DNA of 64,000 nucleotides from JACVRN01 sp035276685 (GTDB taxonomy: Bacteria; Acidobacteriota; Blastocatellia; Pyrinomonadales; Pyrinomonadaceae): positions 46,804-110,803 of the forward strand of contig DATELK010000199.1 of NCBI GenBank assembly GCA_035276685.1, in the 5' to 3' direction. The position numbers were made by a program, and so were the translations under genes. Under the pieces are notes generated by a model. The model did not search any database. It was not told where the DNA came from and worked only from the letters and a program-made list of their open reading frames with translations. Positions 11,501 to 18,559 of the stretch are shown piece by piece. Positions within the stretch are counted from its first letter, which is position 1, and each line of letters opens with the position of its first letter.

Positions 11501-13527
11501 TTGAAGCGCGCAACGTCGTCAACGGCTATAACCTGTTGAAGAGGGTGCGCGAGAACCAGGGGCGCTTTCCTTATCACACGCTCAATCCGGTGCCGAACGC
11601 TGAGCAGCAGAAGGCCATAGACGCGGAGATTGACAGGCTGGCTAGTGCGCTGGATGCGATTGGCGACCTCGCGCTGTCGGAGAGCGTCTTTCAGGTAGTG
11701 CAGGGGAATTATGACCGCGCGGGCGGCATGATGCAGGCCATCACGGAAGCCAAACCGCCTCCGGAGCCGGAGATTGTCAATACTCCTCGCAGCGGCCAGA
11801 CGATTACCCTTCGCGTCGCCGTCAATTTCGATGTCACGCAAACCACCGCCTGGTCTGCCTTCGTTCCTCTGACGCCCCGCGCCGAAGCCTGCGCGCAGCT
11901 TAACCACTGGCTGAGCGAGGTGCTGCCCGACCCGCGCCTGATGGAGGTCGCCGTCAAGCAGCAAAGCCTGGCGCAGGAGTTCATCTCGTTCGACCAACTT
12001 GAGCTACAGCCGATTGACTTAGTGCTGATGACCGGCACACGCGTCGGCGACAACTCAAGCGAGCTGGAGCGTTACATAGACCATCACTTCAGGAAGGCGA
12101 GGAGCCTGGGCAACGAGGTCGTCACCTATTTTTATCAGAAGCCGGATGCCTCCGTCCCGGATGCGGAGGCGCTCGTCTTCAATCCACGGCAGACGAGCGG
12201 CGCAACCAAAATCAGCCTCTACGAGCTGATGCCGCTGCTGCGCTCGCTGCGTCAGATTGTGAGCGTGGGACGCGCGCTCAACGCGCAGGACTACATGGTT
12301 CCCACAGAGGCGCAGGAATACTCTAAGGGCTACAACGAGGCTTCGGATAATCTGGGAGAGCTGTTCACGCGCGTCAAGACGGCCAGAGATAACCTCTCCT
12401 TAATGACGGGCTCGTTGAAATCTCTGGTGGAGACAACCCTGTCGCCAGCTTACAAGACGTTTGAAGATGACCCGCAGCACGTCGTAGACCCTGCATGGGA
12501 AGCTATGCTGAACACCGCGCGAGGGCATCTGCTTCAGGCGCACCGGTTCGGGCTCGCCGAAGCTCTGCCCTCGTCCGCCACAGGCTTTACGCGCGCCGAG
12601 ATAGAACGGCTCGTGCCTCAGGCGCAAGCCGTCCTGAAGATTTTAGAGGAACAGTTGAAGGAGGCGACGACCCTGCTTCAGCCTCTGGCCTTACCGGTCG
12701 TACCCGTCGGCGCGACCATTGAAGAGAAGAAGAAGATTGAAGAGGAGAGGGACGAAAAACTTGAAGAGGCGCTGGCGAATTATACGCAGGCTGCCAAACT
12801 GCTGCTCGGAAAATCTTTCAATCTATTGCCGCTCTACCGGCTTCACGCTGAAAATCGCGCCGAGCTTCAGCGCGCGATTACAGGCTCTGACAACTTATTC
12901 GACGCGTCGCAGGACAAAGCTTTAGTCATAGAGGAATGGTTGCAGGGCATAGCCCGCATCCGCACGCAGATGGAAACCTTTGAAAGCGCCGTCACCTTCA
13001 ACGACCTCCTGACCGGCAACGCCTTTGAGCTAACGCCTATTCAACTGCCGCACAGGCCTGACGCCGGGTGGATAGGCGTCCACTTCAAGGTGCAGGAGAA
13101 GAGAGAGGACATGCTTTCCATAGTCATGCATCAGCCGCCCGTTGACTTGACCTCTCTACAGTGCGGGTTGCTGATAGACGAGTGGACGGAAGTCATCCCT
13201 GCGGAAAACGAGACCACGGCCATCGCCTTTCATTACAACCGCCCGAACGCCATGCCGCCGCAATCTATCCTGCTCGCGGTCACACCCGAGCTTAAAGGAA
13301 ACTGGACGTGGAATGATTTGATGGACATCCTCAACGAGACCCTGGACAGGGCTAAGCGCAGGGCGGTCGAGCCGGAGATGATAGACGGTTCTGTTCAAGC
13401 CGACGGGAACCTGCCGCAGTCAAACTATTTTCAAGTGCTGCCCGCCATCCTGCACGATTTCACGACCTACAACCTCTCCAGCATGTTCGTCCTCAATTCG
13501 ACAAAGGCGAGAGCTAACAGTGGTTGA
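8515..13527 (+). CDS. Unassigned 1670-aa protein with N-terminal coiled coil
   Basis: Residues 1-85 are a heptad-like, charged, Gln/Glu-rich coiled coil. They are followed by a compact motif, FLLFPIRIETKF, and ELWVRIFPD near residues 108-132, which reads as a conserved family core. A second short coiled coil (KKKIEEERDEKLEEAL) lies near residue 1402. No signal peptide, membrane helix or catalytic signature is seen over 1670 residues. It starts 42 bp after the 1047-aa gene and ends 26 bp before the 598-aa gene, so all are probably on one transcript. Size and coiled coils suit a scaffold, but no function can be read from the sequence. Confidence 0.6.
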   Translation: MRDLEQSQASISEARHERDEAENRLHQTNGRLSQTTEQLRALKRAGVSDEDPRIEELIAQQSQLATALSTQAAELDRLRATAHALQLKLLEDLPQRLVEQLDDRFPFLLFPIRIETKFMTANGKPELWVRIFPDVISNFTHQSALTADERKAGEDYWTKRWEARGKSEAEQETLHRGLWNVLATGFGPQRAAWVIHETRPTNWSDDLNSIGQLNFPAPQETMAEPWTRAPHARGMPDRFVVTTYRGRQKIHEVLGAHVPDNLKLGPDPLQIKEELKREESTGEIAVGEEIAWMFDFKKAERVGMAVRIELEPGDLRGFDRVVVLGLRLSSDARKSGQLLEELIDNHHYANEGLSLVPQGTPTNNTENEGSGFSTLDTANEKSFETETGGELFKETVDYFGKADGQRLAEALGIRASVFHHIRHSDGTDIKEALAMNTALWAATWGLFLERWMEPQFSEDDVSSTQEFFTEFVTGRGLLPAIRVGNQPYGVLVTSSFDKWRWATHETDGAPAYWDNLKAILARLQGQWQMFAERLVAHAGKSDDFQNLLSVVGLQASSVEYYSRKAVSDLNTWNYLNFGGFAPFMQRFWNELQLRKAAALAAIGLGAPANPFINKLTFLSQLDSLQDSPLIDADPKVPLSERDRIRPFNDTDNYIDWLLKSDWEAIKSQTFKDKTGQTISPPSALLFRMLYRSYTESFNRTIVRTLAGANAISVLPVARELENIGHQHLTLTDYQNVDASRIMSAGNVPLTTEKITLGAHLQRGLVLNVAPMPEAIPLLSVRKALETLSLCPTARLERLFAEHVDLCSYRLDAWQTGIFARRLHQLRHSGGPVVGLASNPSFRSGIYLGAFGWVEDLRPAASRKTVSLDTLPEKLRKPDKGRVVEDEANEGYIHAPSTTHAVAGAVLRNAYRSHHNEETMAVNLSSERVRTALTYLDGLRNNQELAALLGYQFERGLHDNHRLELQLDAVIYQFREAFPLISKVLTPVPGGTRAEVIEARNVVNGYNLLKRVRENQGRFPYHTLNPVPNAEQQKAIDAEIDRLASALDAIGDLALSESVFQVVQGNYDRAGGMMQAITEAKPPPEPEIVNTPRSGQTITLRVAVNFDVTQTTAWSAFVPLTPRAEACAQLNHWLSEVLPDPRLMEVAVKQQSLAQEFISFDQLELQPIDLVLMTGTRVGDNSSELERYIDHHFRKARSLGNEVVTYFYQKPDASVPDAEALVFNPRQTSGATKISLYELMPLLRSLRQIVSVGRALNAQDYMVPTEAQEYSKGYNEASDNLGELFTRVKTARDNLSLMTGSLKSLVETTLSPAYKTFEDDPQHVVDPAWEAMLNTARGHLLQAHRFGLAEALPSSATGFTRAEIERLVPQAQAVLKILEEQLKEATTLLQPLALPVVPVGATIEEKKKIEEERDEKLEEALANYTQAAKLLLGKSFNLLPLYRLHAENRAELQRAITGSDNLFDASQDKALVIEEWLQGIARIRTQMETFESAVTFNDLLTGNAFELTPIQLPHRPDAGWIGVHFKVQEKREDMLSIVMHQPPVDLTSLQCGLLIDEWTEVIPAENETTAIAFHYNRPNAMPPQSILLAVTPELKGNWTWNDLMDILNETLDRAKRRAVEPEMIDGSVQADGNLPQSNYFQVLPAILHDFTTYNLSSMFVLNSTKARANSG

Positions 13528-13553
13528 AGAAACCGGGTTGAAAGAATAGAGCC

Positions 13554-15350
13554 ATGACGATACCAAACGCAGACGCGAACGTGACAACTACATTGCTCGG
13601 AATGTTATTGATTGAGCCGTTGTTTTTGCCTGTCGTCAGGGGCTGGAACCGGCTCGAAGCGCGCCCACGCACGGAGGATTTCGGTCGCAGCCTCCGCGCA
13701 GAAGTGCGTGACCCTTTGTGGATGCTGACGCGTCAGTGGCAGTACGGCGAGTTCAGAGGTGAAGATGCAGGCTCGCCCGTCAACGCAGACCTGTTGACGC
13801 AGGAGATTTACCTCAACCGCTACAGCGTACGGCACCAGTCCGCACAGCCCTTTGAAAAAGATATTCCGCTTGAAGCCAGAGTCGAGCGCGAGGCTTTAGC
13901 CGAAGACCTCGCTTTCAAAATCAGAGCGGGCAGATACTTCTTCAAGCTGCTGAATAGTAAGGGGCTGCTCAACAAATCAAGGAGCGCTTACCTAGCACAA
14001 TATCAGATTGACCCTTTGCCTGCTTCAACCACGGACGAATCATCCAGACAGGCGGCTGCGTGCGCTACGGGAAGAATTATCGACGGGGGAAAACTTCTCA
14101 AAGCTATCAGGGACGGCAGCCATCAAGTCTTCGTAGATACGATTGCGGGGCTGACTGCGGACGAACAGACCGCGCTGAAAACCTCCATCGCTGCTCTCTA
14201 TGCCGATTCCCTCTTCGGCGCTTTCACCCGGCCGTCGGATAAAAACGACGATGCGTGGGCAGCGTCACAACTCGAATATCAGTTCAGCTGCTCGGCTGAG
14301 GGGGCGGCGGGTGAGCAAACCGTGCTCGTCGCGGAGCAATACGCGGAGGGTCATCTGGACTGGTACTCATTCGACATCGACGCGCGCCCCGAAGCCAGGC
14401 TGAATGATAAGGAGGGCGCTGAGCCTATTGCTCCGGTTCCGGTCAAGGAAACGGTCTTATCTTTCGTGCCGGTGCCGGTCTCGTTTGGTGGTATGCCGCT
14501 GCCGCGTTACTGGGCCATGGAAAATCGAAAGACGGAGTTCGCAGACATAGGCGCTCACACCACCGATGTCGCCAAACTGATGCTGACTGAATTCGCGCTC
14601 ATGTATTCGGATGACTGGTGCATCATCCCTTACGAAATGCAGACGGGTGCCATAGCTCAAATCAGTGGACTGGTCGTGACTGACGTGTTTGGCGAGCGCA
14701 CTCTCATCAGGGCGGCCGGGGCGGGCATTGACGACGATTGGAAGCGCTGGAATATGTATGGCCTCAGCACGAACGGGGCGGCTGCGGACAATCGCCTCTT
14801 CATCCCGCCGACCACCTTCAAGCTGCTTGAGAGTCCTCCGATTGAAAAGGTTAACTTCCTACGCGACGAGATGGCGAATATGGTCTGGGCGGTCGAAGCC
14901 GTCATCCCTTCGCCGCTGGGCAAGGGCATAGACGGCTATGAGGCTGCGCTTGAGATTGAAAACTCTGAACAGCCTGTGCTGCCTGCTCTACATACGACTC
15001 CGGCGAAAATCAGATACATCCTAGGCACGGACGTTCCTTATAACTGGATACCCTTTATTCCCGTGCGTCTGCCCGGAGACAATCGTCAAATCCAATTACA
15101 ACGCGCGCGTATGCCTCTACAGACGGGCAGCCGTGGATTCAAGGGAAAGATTCTGGACGTGCCCTCTCCATACTTTGTTCGCGAGGAAGAGGTGCCGCGC
15201 GCAGGCAAGATTGTCAGCCGCTCTTATCAACGTTGTCGCTGGACTGATGGGAAAGTGGTCGTCTGGGTTGGCCGCCGCGCCACCACTGGGAAAGGCGAAG
15301 GCACCAGCGGTTTAGCGTTCGACCAGGTTGAAGAAAAGAGCGAGACCTGA
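13554..15350 (+). CDS. Unassigned 598-aa protein of the giant-gene operon
   Basis: The strongest local signal is DPLWMLTRQWQYGEFRGED near residues 53-71, a dense aromatic/charged motif that looks like a family hallmark. The rest appears globular, with no signal peptide or membrane helix. It starts 26 bp after the 1670-aa gene and ends the plus-strand run; the next gene converges on it from the minus strand after about 20 bp. It probably belongs to the same complex or pathway as the three preceding proteins. No enzyme motif was recognised. Confidence 0.6.
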   Translation: MTIPNADANVTTTLLGMLLIEPLFLPVVRGWNRLEARPRTEDFGRSLRAEVRDPLWMLTRQWQYGEFRGEDAGSPVNADLLTQEIYLNRYSVRHQSAQPFEKDIPLEARVEREALAEDLAFKIRAGRYFFKLLNSKGLLNKSRSAYLAQYQIDPLPASTTDESSRQAAACATGRIIDGGKLLKAIRDGSHQVFVDTIAGLTADEQTALKTSIAALYADSLFGAFTRPSDKNDDAWAASQLEYQFSCSAEGAAGEQTVLVAEQYAEGHLDWYSFDIDARPEARLNDKEGAEPIAPVPVKETVLSFVPVPVSFGGMPLPRYWAMENRKTEFADIGAHTTDVAKLMLTEFALMYSDDWCIIPYEMQTGAIAQISGLVVTDVFGERTLIRAAGAGIDDDWKRWNMYGLSTNGAAADNRLFIPPTTFKLLESPPIEKVNFLRDEMANMVWAVEAVIPSPLGKGIDGYEAALEIENSEQPVLPALHTTPAKIRYILGTDVPYNWIPFIPVRLPGDNRQIQLQRARMPLQTGSRGFKGKILDVPSPYFVREEEVPRAGKIVSRSYQRCRWTDGKVVVWVGRRATTGKGEGTSGLAFDQVEEKSET

Positions 15351-15371
15351 AGCTAAGACCCGTTATCTTCG

Positions 15372-16004
15372 CTACTTGTAAAGCTGCTCAAGCTCCGTAA
15401 CTTTTTTATTTATCACGTCCAAGGCGTCCTCAACCAGCTTCGGGTCGCGCGTGCCGGTGCCGACGAATTTTTTTAGAAGCACTTCGGGCGGTGCGTCGTA
15501 CCCGTTTCCGAGCAGTGCCAGATACGCCGGGACGAACCTGTTCCGGTCGCGCGTGTAAAGGTCAAAATATTTAAGTGCGAGCAGGTTGGCGTAAAGATAG
15601 TTGATGCGGTAAAGCGGCCATACATAGTACGTAATAACGTTCGCCCACTCCATCTGTCGCTCGCTTTTCGGGCCGAACCACACCGAAAATCGCGCTCCCG
15701 TTTTTTGCAGGGCTCGGACTACTTGCGCGTCACCTTTGTATGTAGTCAGCACGATGATGTGTGCGCCAGCAAACTCCTTCCGAATGGCGATAATTGCTTC
15801 CGTCCCGTTCATGACGGGCATCTGCAAATCCATAAGAGTGACATCAGGGCGATGAATTCGAAACTGCTCGACCGCCTCACGTCCGTTATCGGCTTCCGCC
15901 ACCAGAACTATGTCCGTCTCGCAGGCAAGGTCGGCGGCGATACCTTCGCGCAACACCGGATGATCGTCGACCGTTAGAATTCGAATGGGACTTTTGGCGC
16001 TCAT
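15372..16004 (-). CDS. Chimeric ORF: response-regulator receiver domain fused to M3 peptidase C-terminus
   Basis: Residues 1-105 are a NarL/CheY-type receiver: VDDHP acidic pair at 13-14, phospho-acceptor D59 in LMDLQMP, T87/T88 in VLTTY, then ALQKTGAR. At GAR, where NarL proteins continue to the conserved Lys, the linker and the LuxR-type helix-turn-helix, the sequence switches. From about residue 106 it resembles the C-terminal ~105 residues of oligoendopeptidase F-like M3 peptidases (YRINYLYANLLALKYFDLY, then FVPAYLALLGNGYDAPPEVL). The M3 part lacks the HExxH active site and the receiver lacks its DNA-binding output. The frame is uninterrupted across the junction near 15689. It is probably a deletion or recombination product of two broken genes; an assembly join is the main alternative. 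Confidence 0.75.
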   Translation of the reverse strand: MSAKSPIRILTVDDHPVLREGIAADLACETDIVLVAEADNGREAVEQFRIHRPDVTLMDLQMPVMNGTEAIIAIRKEFAGAHIIVLTTYKGDAQVVRALQKTGARFSVWFGPKSERQMEWANVITYYVWPLYRINYLYANLLALKYFDLYTRDRNRFVPAYLALLGNGYDAPPEVLLKKFVGTGTRDPKLVEDALDVINKKVTELEQLYK

Positions 16005-16101
16005 AATTTACGCGCCTGTAATACTCCATGCCACTCAATTATACAAGCCTGAAAAGGTCGGGTTTCTATGAATCATACTGACTTAGACCTTAGCTCATGG
16101 A

Positions 16102-16707
16102 TTAGATACGTCCGGCCGGTCGCCCGGTGCGGACAGCGTAACCGAGCAACATAAACCCGACTGTAGTCGCTACCCCGAAAAGGAGACCGCCTGCCGCCCG
16201 GTTACCCGAAGTGACACCGACGATGATAAGACCGGGCAGAGAGAGCCCGCAGATTAATGCCGGTACTCTGCGCCACCCGCGCCAGACTCCGGCCTTTAGA
16301 ATAAAGATGCCCACAATCAACATCAGCAGCATGCTTAGAGGCCAGGCTATGTCGGCAACGATATAGATAAGGCCGTTGCCTTCAGGATGCTCAAAGACGA
16401 ATTCCTGTACCTGTTGAGATGCGGCCAGCAATAGCAGCACTATTTGTACAAGGAAGAGCGCCTTCGATGCGACACCTGTGCCTGTCACTTTTAACAGCCG
16501 CAACCCTATAGCACTAGCGGCCCACCCGAGCACAAAGAGAAATCCCAAAGTGGCGGTGATACGATTTCTGGGTATCTCCGCGAAACCATAAAGAAGCCCT
16601 GAGAGTAGCAGCATCGGGCTTGCAATTATTGCCGCAGTTCCCAGCGCCCGAGAATAAGCCGCGTCCTTACCTTCAATATTTAAAGTCAATGTAGATGCTG
16701 TCATCAC
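16102..16707 (-). CDS. Hypothetical six-helix membrane protein
   Basis: The 201-aa protein has about six hydrophobic segments spread along its length (starting near residues 24, 52, 82, 112, 147 and 172) and an arginine-rich end (RTGRPAGR). No family was recognised and no charged catalytic or transport motif stands out. It lies between the chimeric regulator ORF and an attC-like site, in a gene-poor stretch. A second start (Met2) is adjacent. Function unknown. Confidence 0.6.
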   Translation of the reverse strand: MMTASTLTLNIEGKDAAYSRALGTAAIIASPMLLLSGLLYGFAEIPRNRITATLGFLFVLGWAASAIGLRLLKVTGTGVASKALFLVQIVLLLLAASQQVQEFVFEHPEGNGLIYIVADIAWPLSMLLMLIVGIFILKAGVWRGWRRVPALICGLSLPGLIIVGVTSGNRAAGGLLFGVATTVGFMLLGYAVRTGRPAGRI

Positions 16708-16740
16708 GTGCTCCGGCTAAAGAAATCATACTCCCTATTT

Positions 16741-16800
16741 AATAACGCGTGACCCGAGGGTAGAAAAGCTCATCAATCCGGTCGAATGAGTTGCCAGTCG
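16741..16800 (-). repeat. attC-like site, degenerate (60 bp)
   Basis: On the plus strand the left part is AATAACGCGTGACCCGAGGG and the right part GTCGAATGAGTTGCCAGTCG. These correspond to the two flanks of the better sites at 20710 and 44969. The outer 7-mer is altered (GCCAGTC instead of GTTAGGC), so this is probably a decayed copy. The 265-bp gene gap around it (16708-16972) holds no other recognisable gene. Confidence 0.45.
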
Positions 16801-16936
16801 TCGATAGGAGCGCTCATAACCTTGAGTACGTACGCGCCTTCTCAGAGAGGAAGTCATCGCCCCAGGACGGGTCGTGGGGCAAAAGGCGCAACTCGTCTTT
16901 TCTCATCCCATACATAAACAGCGCCTTCATCTTGAG

Positions 16937-16990
16937 GCCTGACGCCCGCATGAACGCGAATGACCAAAGAAGTCAACGCAGTCCTAGGCG
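16937..16990 (-). repeat. attC-like remnant over the end of the P-loop kinase gene
   Basis: GGCCTGACGCCCGCATGAACGC at 16937-16958 matches the GCCTGACGCCCGAATTAACGC-type flank of the other sites. The partner flank is only hinted at by GTCCTAGGC at about 16981-16989, just inside the coding region. One-sided and therefore weak. Confidence 0.4.
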
Positions 16991-17479
16991 GCGCAACATT
17001 GCCTCGACGAGCTCAGCCGGCGAAGCGGAAACATCGAACGGCTCACCCAAATTCATATCTGAATTTGCCGCCAACGCCTCACGTTCCCGGACAAAAGTAT
17101 ATCGCTCAAACTCAAGCTCATTAATCGCCCGCACACTGGCTCGTTGCTCTATACGCCGCAGGTTTTCTTCGGCTGGCAGCGTCAGCAGAAAGCAGCGTAT
17201 ATCGCTATCGACGTGCAGGACGTGACGGCGTAAGTCGGCAAGCTCAGCCGGTGAGCGCCAGATGTAATCAATAATAAAGCGGCGGTAGCCGTAGCGATAA
17301 TGATGCGCGACCAGCAGGGCGATGGTCGAGTGCAGATGCTCAAGCTCGTCGCGTTGTGGCGGATTGACCGCAATGAGCCTGTCACCGTCAAGCATCACGC
17401 ACCCGTCTATGCTCTCAGTGAGCGCCTCAGCGAGAGTCGACTTACCGACGCCGAGCGGGCCGTTTAGCACTATAATCAT
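16973..17479 (-). CDS. P-loop kinase-like NTPase (AAA_33 type)
   Basis: The 168-aa protein opens with a Walker A motif GPLGVGKST at residues 6-14, followed by LDGD near 35-38. That is the pattern of small-molecule or nucleotide kinases of the AAA_33/shikimate-kinase-like group. A Lid-like RRIEQRASVR segment near 126-135 supports a kinase fold. The substrate cannot be read. It is a single gene flanked by attC-like sequence on both sides, consistent with cassette carriage. The start is an ATG directly before the hydrophobic first strand. Confidence 0.75.
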   Translation of the reverse strand: MIIVLNGPLGVGKSTLAEALTESIDGCVMLDGDRLIAVNPPQRDELEHLHSTIALLVAHHYRYGYRRFIIDYIWRSPAELADLRRHVLHVDSDIRCFLLTLPAEENLRRIEQRASVRAINELEFERYTFVREREALAANSDMNLGEPFDVSASPAELVEAMLRRLGLR

Positions 17480-17483
17480 ACCG

Positions 17484-17547
17484 GACTAATTCAAGTTAAC
17501 GATAAGAGGCAAGCTTATTCGCGCTCGGGTTGAATGAGTTGTTGGGC
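17484..17547 (-). repeat. attC-like site (64 bp)
   Basis: Read on the minus strand it starts GCCCAACAACTCATTCAACC and ends GTTAACTTGAATTAGTC. This is the layout R''-L''...L'-R' of integron attC sites; the aadA 59-base element has GTCTAACAATTCGTTC and TTAACTCAAGCGTTAGA. It starts 41 nt after the stop of the gene at 17589-17996, as a cassette attC should. Confidence 0.7.
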
Positions 17548-17588
17548 TTCGTCGGCACCGGGTCTTTCCTACAACATATGCTATGGCT

Positions 17589-17996
17589 TTAGCTAATGAC
17601 ATACTCTCTCATCAGCTGGTAGTTAGGCTTTATCGTATCAATCTCGCATGACGTGTCGGTGATGGTGTAGGTCGTCTCAAAATCTTCATACGTTCTGGCG
17701 CGCCAGAGTCGCCCCTCCGGGTCAATTACGATACAAAGCCCTATGCCGCCGCGAAATATACGTGACCCATCGGTGCCGGTGTGTACGAAACAGGCCCAGG
17801 GCTTCATCCCGGAATCCGGAGCCGTTGTAATGGCGGCAATCTGTTGCGTGAACGACTCGAAAAGCTCTGCGCGATGCTGCACAGGTGCCAGTAGAGTGAG
17901 CGCGATGGCTCTGCTTAGCATTTCCTCGCCTGACGGAGCAAGGATTTCCGTTGGCGACGGCATAATACTTTGAAGCCTCTCGTTAACCATAAGCAT
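17589..17996 (-). CDS. Hypothetical protein, putative cassette gene (135 aa)
   Basis: No family was recognised. The protein seems soluble, with a helical first half and a strand-rich second half (GGIGLCIVIDPEGRLWRAR). Met1 and Met3 are alternative starts. Its stop is followed within 41 nt by an attC-like site and its own 5' side abuts another one, so it sits alone between two sites like an integron cassette gene. Confidence 0.55.
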   Translation of the reverse strand: MLMVNERLQSIMPSPTEILAPSGEEMLSRAIALTLLAPVQHRAELFESFTQQIAAITTAPDSGMKPWACFVHTGTDGSRIFRGGIGLCIVIDPEGRLWRARTYEDFETTYTITDTSCEIDTIKPNYQLMREYVIS

Positions 17997-18004
17997 TCAA
18001 CAGA

Positions 18005-18054
18005 AGCCTGATGCCCGAATTGACCCGGGTATTTCATCCATCTATAGAGTCAGG
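18005..18054 (-). repeat. attC-like site, short form (50 bp)
   Basis: The plus-strand left flank AGCCTGATGCCCGAATTGAC matches the L'-R' side of the other sites. The right end GAGTCAGGA pairs with the outer GCCTGA and contains the tail and stop codon (18042-18044) of the KOW gene. The L'' motif is poorly preserved, so the site is reduced or degenerate. Confidence 0.5.
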
Positions 18055-18281
18055 ATTTTTTCGACATCTAAAAACCTCAACTTCACTGGTTGCGAGCGCC
18101 CGAAAATGTTCACCATCACTTTAAGAAGAGATTTAGCCTGATTGATGCCCTCAGTTTTTCCCGTGAAGGATGCGAACGGCCCGGATTTGATACGCACAGT
18201 GTCACCCAATTTGAAGCTGAATCTAGACTCTTTTTTGTTTGGTATGCCTCGCAGCATCCTACGGATTTCATCTTCCGTCAT
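18042..18281 (-). CDS. Free-standing NusG-type KOW domain protein (79 aa)
   Basis: About residues 22-77 match the C-terminal KOW domain of NusG: FKLGDTVRIKSGPFASFTG, then KVMVNIFGR and VKLRFLDVEKI. In NusG this domain follows an N-terminal NGN domain; here only ~20 charged residues precede it. A lone KOW domain could bind S10/NusE, Rho or RNA, as the NusG domain does, but that is family knowledge rather than evidence for this protein. The stop codon lies in an attC-like site, so it is probably a cassette gene. It could be a truncated antitermination factor or a dedicated small regulator. Confidence 0.8.
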   Translation of the reverse strand: MTEDEIRRMLRGIPNKKESRFSFKLGDTVRIKSGPFASFTGKTEGINQAKSLLKVMVNIFGRSQPVKLRFLDVEKILTL

Positions 18282-18380
18282 GGCCTGTAAATCTCCTCAA
18301 AATCATCGCCACTCAGCTGCATTAAGGTAACAGAGGCGAGAGTGCCGGGCAATCGGAATCCCGGCGAGCATTCAACGGCA

Positions 18381-18408
18381 ATCTCACGCCGGAGTTAACG
18401 CGGCGGGA
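18381..18408 (-). repeat. attC-like half site
   Basis: ATCTCACGCCGGAGTTAACG on the plus strand matches the L'-R' side of the long sites (compare ATCTAACGCCCGAATTAACC at 44969). No opposite flank is found before the VWFA gene. The surrounding 278-bp gap (18282-18559) contains no other gene that I can support. Confidence 0.45.
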
Positions 18409-18559
18409 GACAGCGAACCATGCATCCAATTTTGCGCGCCCGTGTCACTCTCAAACCCGACACTCGCTCTTTCCCCCTTAGCCTTTCCCGACAAGTGCGT
18501 AGATGGTATTATCTGTCGCGGCTCTCCCCATCCTTTACCTGCTCTACTAAGAAACTATA

